A DNA stretch of 64,000 bases from Isoetes taiwanensis (lineage: Eukaryota; Streptophyta; Lycopodiopsida; Isoetales; Isoetaceae): NCBI GenBank assembly GCA_021234155.1, contig JAJEKV010000015.1:12584304-12648303 (forward strand), given 5' to 3'. A program made the position numbers and the translations under genes. The notes beneath the pieces are model-generated. The model was not told where the DNA came from, made no database searches, and saw only the letters and a list, made by a program, of their open reading frames with translations. Of the stretch, positions 51,341 to 61,760 are shown one piece after another. Within the stretch, counting starts at the first letter, position 1, and every line of letters starts with the position of its first letter.

Positions 51341-52100
51341 CACTACAAAACCACTATGATAGTGGTTTTCCATGCAAAAATATTTTTCCTTAATAAAATC
51401 CACTTATTATAGTGGTTTTTAGAATGGAACTATGGTTTTGCATGCTAGTTTATACTCTTATATGGTTAATTGAGACTGATGAAGGTTTTTATCCAGGTCT
51501 TTGCTACCAGTTTGACATGTCATGGTGGTTAATTATGCAATTTGCAACATTGAGAATAAGAAAGACATGCTTAATAGTTTTTTTATACGTGTAGATGGTT
51601 TTGGAAGTGGTTTTAACTGGCAATACTTCAATGTTCATATATATGGTTTAACAAAGTCCTTTTATTTGTGATTTTTCATTTGGATTCTTTAAACAAGCAT
51701 GGCTTGCCAAAATGTTAGTGGTTCTTGACTGGAAATACTATAATGTTTCTAGACATAGTTTAACAATGTCTTTTTATTTGAGGTTTTTCATCGTAATTTT
51801 GTAGGCTAACATGAGTTGTCGAATTGTTAGTGGCTTTTAACATGGTTTGGTGGTTGAGTTTTTCACTTTCCTCTTGAGAAAGAATGCTAGTGGTTTTTTG
51901 TTAAGGAAGACATGGTTAGTACATGGTTTTACATCTAATTTCCTAGTCTAAACTTGTTAATGGTTTTTAACATGGTTTTGTTGGTCGATCTTTGTAATGT
52001 AGTATCTAACATGGTCTATGGTCGAGTTTTGTTTTTTTTATGGTATTTTATAATGGTATTATCTAAATCTTAATGAGCATATTTCTGAGGTATTAAGTAC
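51341..52100. mobile_element. Possible CACTA-type transposon end with subterminal repeats
   Basis: Starts CACTACAAAACC, the typical CACTA terminus, overlapping a 23-bp palindrome AAAACCACTAT-G-ATAGTGGTTTT (51347-51369). Over the next 700 bp about ten copies of TAGTGGTTTT or ATGGTTTT-like motifs recur, mostly in direct orientation, resembling subterminal transposase-binding repeats. The opposite terminus (...GGTTTTGTAGTG) was not found, and no transposase is visible, so this may be a solo end. Confidence 0.4.
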
Positions 52101-53800
52101 ACCATTGATTCCCTACATACTAATATCAAGGAGGTTGAGGGAAGAGAGTTATGAATCAATATGTTGTTCATATCGTCATTTGTTGTAGTTGAATTCATTG
52201 CTAATAATCGTCACCTAAGTGAGCAGTGTGTGTGAATATCAACCACTGGTTCAATAGTAAAAATGCATTTAGGTCTGGTTGTGTCTAACTATGAACCATT
52301 GATTCAATGATAACAATACATAGGTACTCAATAATGTTTGACATTCAGTCTGTCAAGTTTGAGATAATGACATGCATTTGCTCCAGAGGGGGAGGGAGCC
52401 ATAAATAGTTTCTATGTATGAAAATAATTCAAACAAAATTTGCCTTTTTCAACAAGACCATCATGTTGAAGTAGTTATGAAATACTTGTACTTCACTGAG
52501 TGATCCACTTAGTTATGCCATAGCACACTTATGGCCTTCGAGTCTCGGCATATTAAATAGCATATTCCCTATCACACAATCTGGGCCAGAAAACTTTTTA
52601 AGAAACTGATGTGGAGGATTGAGTGCTAATTACCTTAACATTCATCTATTTTCCCATTGAGTGTGGTGTTAAATTGATTTATTTTACCCTGCAACATATG
52701 TACACTGAGGAGCAAAAATTAAGTCTCAAAACCACATAGTCAGTGTGAAGACATCAAACTGATTTTGTAGTTGTAGGTTTGCATTCATTATCTTTGGGTA
52801 TTATTATTTGAAATGTTAAAGTTTGTTTCTTCTAGATCATTTGTGATATTGAGAATGAAACAAATGAAAGTAATTTGGGGTTAAATAATATTTTAATTTA
52901 ATGATGTAGTTCATTTTTAAAAGCATGTGGTTTATGCACAATCACATTTATCTCGATGAGATTTAACGTGATTGGAAATAGTCTAGACAAACATAGTCTG
53001 ACTGGTCTCTTGCTTTAGCGCTAACTGATGTGCTGCAGTATACTGGGGCATATGGTAAATTACTTAGAAGGGGATTTATTGTTGATCTAAACTTTGAAGT
53101 TACTCCAAGGTTTAACCCCTTCAAGCATTTATCTCTTTGAAAACATTTGAGCCATGGTACTTAGGGTACTCCATTTGACAAAATATAGTAGCAAGCATGC
53201 CATAATACTTTGGATCATTCAAAATTATTTTTATTATGGAGCATATATGGTGACCTTTGATTATACCATGGTATCCAGTTGTACAAGCAAAATATAAGGG
53301 GTAGCAAGAAACAAGTTCAATTGTTCGCATAAAAATCACTTTGTTATTGCTTTCTTAAATGACACTTGCAAGAGTTGGGCAGTCCTGTAATGCACTATCT
53401 AGGTTTGCTTTGCTTGAGTAATACTAGAGATATTTGAATTTCCTTACAATCTTTGTCAATGGACTCTGAATTCCAAAGGAATCTTTTTTGAGCTTCCCCT
53501 CAATTAAGTATCGATGTAAAAACAATTGCTAATGTTTTATAGTGAAATGTTAAGACAAATTAGAAGAGAAGAATCCTAGTAAACAATTGATATCTCCAAT
53601 TGTGTGTGCACTGCAGATCCCTCAAAGAAGTTTGAGGTTGCAATTAACTCTTTATTTACGTTGACATAAGGGAGACAAATCGAGAAATAACATAAAAAAA
53701 TTCATGGGACTACTCAAAGGTTGCCTTTTGTAGAAACCTTACAGCAACAACGATTCTTTCTATTATTTTTTGTTCTTTTTGGTACAAGCTCAATTTCTCT
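52101..53800. other. No gene recognised
   Basis: AT-rich sequence, with no supported frame, repeat pair or RNA gene. It may be the interior of the CACTA-like element. Confidence 0.4.
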
Positions 53801-53841
53801 ATGGCCATGGCATGCTCATGCATGCCCATGAGCATGGCCAT
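53801..53841. repeat. Short near-perfect palindrome
   Basis: CCATGGC-ATGCTCATG and CATGAGCATGGCCATGG are inverted with a single inserted base, around CATGCC. It is rich in overlapping CATG units. Confidence 0.7.
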
Positions 53842-54024
53842 GGACTGACCATGACATTGTTGAGTAAGATGCTTATGCTTCCTGAATAGCCCTCCTTGGG
53901 ATTCTCAGGCATGTTTGAAAAGAGCCCACATGTGAGCAGCTTCTGGATTTGCCATGAACAAGAATCAATGCAAGGTTGCAGTAATTGGAGAAAGGGCGCG
54001 GGTCCGAGTCAGCCGAGGGAGGGC

Positions 54025-54420
54025 CACGAGGTTAAAAAAAATTTAACAGTAAAATTTCTATGCAAAGAGGTATCATATGCTCTATTACTTCCATTTCTCA
54101 TCCCGGATTTTCATCCGCAAAAATATTGTTTTCTATAACGCAAAGATACCGCCCTATGTTAGCTTAATTGTTCATGCTAGAATCCTTAAAAACAAGTTGT
54201 TAAGCATAAAAGTTCCATAGCAACATGTCTTAAACACTCCATTATGGGTGGTCACCGGTTTTGATGGAGCCTATTTTTGGTTTGATAATCCCTCATTCAC
54301 AAGACACAAATTGTTCTCAAGGCTTTTGGAGCCGGTTCCAAACCGACATATTCTCAGACTTTATCTTTACATCGCGGAAATGTTATTTTTGTTGAGCAAC
54401 GAGGGTGGCCAATGATTTTG
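54025..54420. repeat. Dispersed repeat family B, copy 1
   Basis: Shares long identical blocks with 58558-58870: GGTATCATATGCTCTATTAC, TCTCATCCCGGATTTTCAT, CTATGTTAGCTTAATTGTTC and CATAGCAACATGTCTTAAAC. Its later part matches 58900-59080 (GAGCCTATTTTTGGTTTGAT, CTTTATCTTTA, GTTATTTTTGTTG). Between the blocks, short stretches are wholly different rather than point-mutated. Confidence 0.8.
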
Positions 54421-56610
54421 CATCGGTAATGGCTATCCTGATGGCTTCAAGGCGCTATGGCTTGGGTAGAAGCTTTAGAACAAAGAAAGGCCCATACTCG
54501 CTTTAGAAAAAGGGCAACGAAGAGCTTTTTCCTCCGTAGTATGACGCAAGCCCGCATCGATATGGATGATTTATTCACCGTAGATAAGCTTAATTTGCTC
54601 TTCAATCTCAACTCAAAGACGATTTAGTGTTATTAAGGCCCGGGGGTTAAGTAGAAGTAGAGGAAGGAGCGAGAAAATGGATTTGCACATCAAAGATCCC
54701 GCAAGAACTTGGATCTTTAGGATTCATTATTTTTATGCGTATGGCCCGCATCGACACGCTTAAAAACTCCATTTCTTCCCTTTTTATTTCAATTATGGTT
54801 ACCCGCAATTTATGCGAGTCTCAGGTAACTTCCAATGATGAACTCCGTGCTAGGTCATCCATCTCAAGCCATGATTCTGGATTAAATATTCACTGTCGCT
54901 ATGCATAAGGTCTGCAAGGCGCACTCTTGGCAGAGTTAGCAGCATCAAAAGTGAACATTATTTGCCTCTTGATTTTTTATTATTGCGGTAAGCGAAATGG
55001 TAAGAGGAGATGGATGTGGCTCAGATATTTAGGTTCAAGTTAAGGCTGAGAACTGGCGATGGCAAAACTGTTAATCTTGACGAAAGCCCTGTAGATCAGT
55101 CTGGTGAATAGAAATCAAAGATTTATTTGGCTACTATATCTCAATCTCAGTTAACGTTCCTAGCTATGGGGAACTGGCATCTGATGTACAAATTGCAAAG
55201 AAAGAAAGAAAGCCGTAAATGTTCGAGGTAAAAAATCATTTATGTCCAGATCATTCCGCGCCTCATGTAAGGTCATAAATAAGGTCGGGACAGAGGGATC
55301 CTTAGCAATCTGCTTCTCTTATGAACACCTATCTTCAGGTCTCCATTTACCACAGAGTAAAATTCTCTGTGATCTGATGGTTTTGTGTATGCACAAAGCT
55401 GAATGAGAGTTCACGGAAAGAATCAACATATATTTTATGCATCTGATATACGTTGGAAGTAAAAGGAGTATATTAAGCATGATATCTTTGGAGTTAAATA
55501 CATCCTTTCTTCATACAATTGCTTATATCAGTTGTAGAATGAAATCAATCTGTGGAAGTTGAGCATTCTGCAGTTATTTCCCACATCCAGAATACATTGG
55601 CATAAGGATCTTTTTAACTCACTGAACTTTCCGATGTGCATATTTGGAACTGGATATATGTAAGTGTCTATACAGACTAAAATAGAGAGCTTTGCATTCC
55701 AGGGATCTACATGCACATTTATTGAGAGCATATTAAGAGCGTGGATATCAAACAACCTCTTCACCTCTCCTCACCTCATTGATGTTCGTGAAAGATTTCG
55801 GTTCAATGGGTAAGCTTGATAGTCTATATTTTAACCAGTTATGAATAGTCCGAATTGATTAAAATGGCATTTCCCATGTTCAGTTACTGTAAAATGCTAG
55901 ATAGGGCTGGTACAACCATTATTTATATATTCACTGATGACCATCGTTGTTATTCGCAGGCTTCAGAAACTATACCAACTTATCCAGATATTTATTTTGT
56001 TGTCAACGATTATGAAGATACTTTTGAAGTTGTGGTGAACCAACTTTTGAAGATGTGGCAATTTTGACTGAATTGCATCAAATTTTATGACAGGAGAACA
56101 GATTCAGTCTTTGCATGTCGTGAAGAAAGTAGAAAAAGCCTCTCTCTAGATTAGTAATTCATAATGCATATTATGTTTATTCAAAGAAGGCAAATTTTCG
56201 AGGGCACTCGATTTTCATGCACGAGGTACAAAAACATTTTTGTTTTATTCTTGCACATAGGTTGCAGAAACGAGTTGTGCATTTGTAGCTAAAGTGGAGT
56301 TTTTTACCATGTAAAGCTATCATGCTTGATGTACCCACAAGTTCTTCCTGTTGAAGCAATGCGGCAAGGTTCCCACAAAAGTTAAAGTAAATTCTGGAGG
56401 TCTTGAAGCAAATCCCATGGAAGATGATAGCTATGGAAGGTGGTAACTGCAGCTTATATGCAACATGGTTGCATCAAAGGAGCTTCTCAAATTATTGAAA
56501 AATTACCTGCAAGAAGCATTATGTCATGGACCATAAGGATAAAGGCCTAGGTATAGTATGGACAGCTTGCGAAGTCTTGCCAAATCTGTCAGTAATTTCC
56601 AATTTATGCT
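54421..56610. other. No gene recognised
   Basis: Mixed-composition sequence with short unsupported frames. The frame at 55855-56067 has no family resemblance. Confidence 0.4.
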
Positions 56611-56615
56611 AGAGA

Positions 56616-56765
56616 AGAATGAGAATGAGAATGAGAATGATTTTTTATCGTCCACTGAGGCGAATCGGCCTATGGGACCCACAAGGAGCGCAACAAACTT
56701 ATTACTGTCCGGGTTAAAAAACCCCCCGCCCGAAGGGTTTTTGAGGGAAAACCGCGGGCGAATAA
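56616..56765 (-). mobile_element. LINE 3' terminal fragment with hairpin and (ATTCTC)n tail
   Basis: On the minus strand: hairpin region with AAAACCCTTCGGGCGGGG and GGTTTTTTAACCC, GGACAGTAATAAG, then GGGTCCCATAGGCCGATTCG, CAGTGGACGATAAAAAA and an (ATTCTC)n tail at 56616-56640. It belongs to the same 3'-end family as 11371, 39170 and 40973. No coding part remains. Confidence 0.75.
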
Positions 56766-56988
56766 GAATGTCACAAACCGCATAAGTATACATCAATGTA
56801 TATACACATGTCAAGTGTGTGCCCGAGGACATAGCTGATCTCGCATGTGGTATCATGTACTGCCTCATCATCGCATGCAGTGCTTCATCGTGCATGTTAT
56901 TATTGCATGCATGCAAAGGAAACATCAAACGCATTATGAAATTTGACGATTGAAACCAAGGTGTTACTAAATTGAATGTGGACCGCAG

Positions 56989-57005
56989 AACTTAAGAATG
57001 ATCTC
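56989..57005. repeat. 17-bp TSD of the LINE insertion, left copy
   Basis: AACTTAAGAATGATCTC, repeated exactly at 58018-58034 after the poly(A). Confidence 0.9.
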
Positions 57006-58017
57006 TACCCCCTCAAGAGACTTGCCCTTTGGCGCCACTATGCATGCTCTGACGCAGTTCGCTGGAGGCGAAGCCTGCTCACCTTGGAGGATTGGTATTG
57101 GGGTGGTCACCTAGCTTCGGGAGTTCTTTTCGAAAGCTCGCCGCCGAGGGGCAAAGAACGCGGGCTATCATTCGAGCACATGGCGGGAGTAGTCCGCTAC
57201 ACATACCTATAGTCCCTCGTGATGATGTGGTGGTGCGTGTTTTGAAGGTTCATCCCGATGTTGTGTCTTCTTGCTTTGCAGGCGGTCTTCTTACCGGGTG
57301 TTGGCTATCATGACACCGCCCTTCGTGCAAGTGGTCTTTGCGCTTCGGGTTCTCGATGGCGCTTCGGTTTGGACGTGGACATGGAGCTCACTTCCCCAAT
57401 CGGGTTAGGGTGCTTATGTGGCGTGTGGTGCACCGTATCAGGGGTGAATGCCCTTGTGAGTCGGTTTATGCCGGGTGTGAGCCCTCTCGCGCCCTTTGTT
57501 GTGGCCTTCATCGTGAGACCGTGGAGCATTGTCTGCGGTTTTATGCCCTCACTTGCGTGCCTCGGGATTGGATTAGGGGCTCGCTTCGTGTGAGATTGAC
57601 TAGCCGCCAGCTGTCGCTTCATGTGTATCCCGGTGCTTGGTCGCTTTTATAGCAAGCCTTGCATCCGTGTGTGGCTTGGTTGGTGTGGCTGATTTGGAAG
57701 CGCGGCGGTTGTGGATCTTTCGGGGGGATTCAAAGAAATTGGCAGCGGCCTCTGATTCCTCGACTCGGCACAAGCTATTTCAAAGCTCGGGTGTTCCCTG
57801 AGTAGTAGAGCGGAAGTTTGCCATTTGGCGGGACTTCTTGGGTGTTGTAGATGGTGATGGTCAGTTTGTACAGCAGTAGAGTTGCAGTTTTTCTGTGAGT
57901 TTGTTGTGGAGTGTCGAGGTATCGCTGTCTCTTTGGGGCAGTTCTCCTTCCTCCTCACTTGCTTTGTAATATTACCATTCTTTTAATATATTGATGACAC
58001 AGTTCTTCAAAAAAAAA
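57006..58017 (+). mobile_element. 5'-truncated LINE (L1 type) with poly(A) and TSD
   Basis: A 1012-bp GC-richer insertion flanked by a perfect 17-bp target duplication and ending in about ten A residues. It carries the zf-RVT end of a plant LINE ORF2, readable in the 57338-57652 frame as NRVRVLMWRVVHRIRGECP, then cysteines and HRETVEHCLRF, the usual C...C...ET-EH...C zinc motif. Frames are broken upstream. The structure (5' truncation, poly(A), long TSD) is the hallmark of target-primed reverse transcription. It differs from the hairpin/microsatellite LINE family, so at least two LINE machineries have been active here. Confidence 0.9.
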
Positions 58018-58034
58018 AACTTAAGAATGATCTC
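58018..58034. repeat. 17-bp TSD of the LINE insertion, right copy
   Basis: AACTTAAGAATGATCTC after the poly(A) run. Its first two As may be shared with the tail. Confidence 0.9.
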
Positions 58035-58557
58035 AATATGCAACTGCTTTTCTAGAGAATCGTGGACAACATGTTTCTGTTTCCATGCTTGCATTTTATT
58101 CCTATGATTTAGAACTAAGTCTATATACCATGTTTTAGGTCGCATAAGAATGTGTCTATTGTTGACAAAATAAGTAGAATTCCACCATGCATCGTGGTAA
58201 AGTCTTCGGACTTACTAACAAAATTCTTTATATGCCCATAAACATATAAATTGTTTATTGTTTGTGTAACGGTCCCCATGTTGCTGGACAACGTATAAAT
58301 GTAAGAGACTTAAACCAAGCATTTTAAAAGCCATTGTGATTTTCCATTTTTGGTAAGGTAATTGTTCGTTTTTTCAATCCTTTTACCTCACCCTTTGGGT
58401 AGTTCTTTTTATTTAATTCTTTATTTGCTCAGGCATTAAGAAGGAAGGCTACCATTGAACGCAAAAGTGAAGCATAACCTCAAGTTATAGGTTTTTAAGA
58501 GAGGGACACAAATGAAATAAAATATGAAGCATAACCCAAACTTACAGGTTTTCAACG

Positions 58558-58870
58558 AGGTTAGAAAATTTTAACAGAAAATTTCTCTATGCAGCAGAGG
58601 TATCATATGCTCTATTACTTCCATTTCTCATCCCGGATTTTCATTTTGGCAAAATATTGTTTTCTATAACACAGTATCACCTGCCCTATGTTAGCTTAAT
58701 TGTTCATGCTAGAATCCTTAAAACAGTGTTGCGGTACAAAGTTCCATAGCAACATGTCTTAAACACTCCATTATGGATGGTCAATAACATGTCAATCTAT
58801 AGGTTTTTAGTTTGAATGAATCAACTATTTTTTTATTGGTTTGATAATCCCTCATTTTTTGGGTAGTTTT
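58558..58870. repeat. Dispersed repeat family B, copy 2
   Basis: Matches 54025-54280 in long identical blocks separated by short dissimilar stretches. It ends near GTTTGATAATCCCTCATT. Confidence 0.8.
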
Positions 58871-58899
58871 GCACACAAATTGTTATTCATGCTTTCACC

Positions 58900-59080
58900 C
58901 CCGTACAAAGTTCCATACAACATGTCTTAAACACCCATTATGGATGGTCTTTTGTTTGAGCCTATTTTTGGTTTGATTCCTCATTGGCGCACACAAATTG
59001 TTATATTTTACCTCGGACTTTATCTTTACTTTATCTTTATATCAAGAAGTGTTATTTTTGTTGCAGCAACGTAGGTTTGA
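58900..59080. repeat. Dispersed repeat family B, copy 3 (partial)
   Basis: Repeats ACAAAGTTCCATA.CAACATG, TCTTAAACACCCATTATGG, GAGCCTATTTTTGGTTTGAT and the CTTTATCTTTA...GTTATTTTTGTTG end. It lies 30 bp after copy 2, so the two form a partial tandem. Confidence 0.75.
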
Positions 59081-59760
59081 TTCTTTTAAAACAAAGGTAA
59101 AAGCTTTGTTTTTATTTCATTCATTCTTTGTTTTCATCATTTCCAAATATAGTAGACCTCTCTTTTGCAGGATTACTCTAGCTCTGCATGTTTCTAAACT
59201 TAGCACAAAGTGTTTAGGAGATTGAGCATTTACATTAAGCAGGGCCACTTCTACTTAGTTGGTTGCATCTTTATTCACATGTAAAATATCCCTTTGATTT
59301 TCTATTGCATGTTCTGCACAGGCAGTTAAGTGATTGAGATTGCTAAGTGATTGAGATTACATGATCTGTGGTTAGTATTATTTATTGAATCAAATAGATG
59401 CAACAGTTTTTACAAGTGACATTGATTGCCTTTATGCTTTAAGAAATGCACAAGATTTTTATAATAGTATTTGAAGGATGTAATAGAAGTGTTATTACAA
59501 AAGAACGTTTCAGAAAATGACCTTTATAATATGGCAATTTTCTATGTCTTCAATTCCAAGATGCATTGCATGTTCGATTGTGTTTTGTTGCCTATAATAC
59601 TTTGCCAATTGAAAGCTCACCATTAGATTGAAACATTTGCGTGTAGAAGGCATTGAAGTCACCAAATGAATGGGAGATGTGAATCGTGATGAGAAAGATG
59701 GCGGGGTCCTTTTGCAGAATCTGAATTTGCAGTATGTCATAGGTACACTATCTAATCTAA
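59081..59760. other. No gene recognised
   Basis: AT-rich. The plus-strand frame at 58998-59225 is composed partly of repeat family B and has no family resemblance. Confidence 0.4.
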
Positions 59761-59889
59761 TTTTTTGCATTCTACTGTAGCACTGAATGCGCATATCTTA
59801 ATACTCGACATAAAATTTGGTTTCTGAGCTAGATTTTTGCATTCTACTGTAGCACTCAATGCGCATATCTTAATACTCGACATAAAATC
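59761..59889. repeat. 58-bp direct duplication
   Basis: The unit from TTTTTTGCATTCTACTGTAG to CTCGACATAAAAT occurs at 59761-59818 and again at about 59833-59889 with one difference. Confidence 0.85.
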
Positions 59890-60650
59890 AGTCTGAATGT
59901 GGGAGTAGTCCGCACAATTTCTTTTTAAATTATAGAGTATTTGTTTTATCCATTGTCTATTACAACCTGAATGGCAACTAATATTAGCATTAGAATATTA
60001 AAAACCCTTATCATTAGGGCTAATCAAGAACTGTGCTACTGTGCTATATATTTTGGATAAGAATTTTCCAATGTAAGTCTGCAATAATGTCCATTGACAA
60101 AAATAATGGAAAGATTTAGAGCATGAAGTATCTTTTATAAGAAATTTCCAATGTAAGTCTGCAGTAATGTCTAGAGCATGAAATGTTTATGGTTTGAAGG
60201 TTTTTCTTACAAAAAGAAATTAAGCGTAAGAAGTTGCTAAATGGGGTTACCCACATGTTACTTTGAGGAATAAAAGATGAATGAGGAATGTAGATGCACG
60301 AGAACGTGAAATGTTGCAAGGAGGGTTCCACTAAATGATGTGGCATTGCAGGGCTACGCCACAAGAAAGAAATAAAGAGTCTTCAGAGATATAGAGACCA
60401 TATTAAAACACACTCAAACAAGTGAAATCAAGGATAAGTATTGGCATTTGTGACCAAAATATATTAAGTCAATCTTCTGGCTATTGTCATGGAAAATACA
60501 ACTATGGTAAACGTAATTAGTGAAATTATCATCTTTGAAATGTTGCAGATATCTTACAAATGAAGGTGGTGTTGTATAGTGATTGATCCAAATGATATGC
60601 TATTTTGATGAGCCATCCATCCAAGTAAAAAGGTCTCTTTGTGGCACACA
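59890..60650. other. No gene recognised; local duplication near 60064-60165
   Basis: AT-rich. The phrase TTTCCAATGTAAGTCTGCA occurs twice (about 60065 and 60147) followed by similar text. Confidence 0.4.
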
Positions 60651-60654
60651 AACA

Positions 60655-60815
60655 TAAACATGGGATCCTCCTTCGGATCATTCACAGTTCTCAACAGATG
60701 CTTGGCACCCATAAAGAAAAAGATGTAGTCCTTTGTATCATTCATAGTTTTCAACACATGTCAACAGCACCCATAAAGACAAAGATGGAGTCCTTTGTAA
60801 CATTCACGGTTAACG
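60655..60815. repeat. Degenerate tandem repeat, about 70 bp x 2-3
   Basis: Units with CCTT.G.ATCATTCA.AGTT, TCAACA.ATG and GCACCCATAAAGA.AAAGATG follow each other. They are translated on the minus strand as repeated KTMNDTKDY and RTVNDPKED, which is not a recognisable protein. Confidence 0.7.
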
Positions 60816-61124
60816 TTGGGCACTGTTTCTATATTCAAGAATATCCATTAAGCCCACCTTTCTTCTTTTGCAATATTTCATACTTAATTTGCAAGAGACG
60901 TGACCACAAGTTTCATCTTTTATTTGTGCACACAATTAACAACATCCAAGTATTACAAAAAGGTAGCTCTAATTTAAGGTTCCAAGTTTAAAGGCAGCTA
61001 TAGATAAAGGTGCAACACAAAATGAACAAGTTATTGAAGATTCACAATAAATAGCCCAATAAATAGACATATCACATCCATAGCCACAACACATAAACAT
61101 CATCAACATGGCCACTTGCATTCT

Positions 61125-61205
61125 ACAAGTTCCCAAAACGATCCAAGGGCCCAGAAGTTATTCTATAGGTTCCCAAAATGATCCAAGGCACAGAAGTTAC
61201 TCCAC
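61125..61205. repeat. 40-bp tandem duplication
   Basis: Two consecutive units, each with GTTCCCAAAA.GATCCAAGG and CAGAAGTTA.TC. Confidence 0.75.
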
Positions 61206-61259
61206 GTAAATGCACAAGTTCCAAACATTTACAGGTTACACATTATGCCCAGCAACGCT

Positions 61260-61760
61260 GTGCACCGTGCATAAGCGCCCACTTTATTGGCTCCCGAAAC
61301 CAAGTTCGCGAACCAGAGTTCGCCTTCGCAAATTTAAAATTCGCTGGGCGAACCCGCGAAAGTTCGCTGGGCCGGCCAGGCGTGAGACGGGGCATGGCGG
61401 ATCGGGCTAGTTCTCCACCGGTTCGTCAGCGAACCCGAACCCCAAGTTAGTTGCGTGCTTGGCGGTGTACGGCTGGCTTGGCGGCCCTTCTGGCGTAATG
61501 GCGGGACCGCACACGGGTTCGGCTGGGCTAACCCCCGGTTGGTAGTACGGGCGCCAGGGTCGCCCGGTACGACGCCAGCGGGAGAGATGCTACCGGTTCG
61601 CTTGGGTTAACCCCGGTGCGGCAGTCTGGCCCGTCGACGGGCGGCGTAGCAGGGGGGGCTGGGCCGGCCGGCCGTCCACCCGGATTTCCGTGGAGCGGGA
61701 GCATCGGCCCATGGAATCGCGCCCTCCGGCCCACCAGATCCCCCCCCCTCGATTATAACA
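61260..61760. other. GC-rich block with GTTCGC/GCGAAC motifs
   Basis: An abrupt change from AT-rich to GC-rich DNA with many GTTCGC and GCGAAC hexamers in both orientations near 61300-61440, and repeated GGTT.GCT.GGTTAACCCC-like phrases near 61518-61616. The overlapping frames on both strands show no family. It could be the terminal region of a DNA transposon, or foreign or low-quality sequence. Confidence 0.35.

Noticed and set aside
55855-56067. A 70-residue plus-strand frame as a small gene
   Set aside because: It has no recognisable domain, no supporting splice or promoter context, and sits in a repeat-rich stretch.
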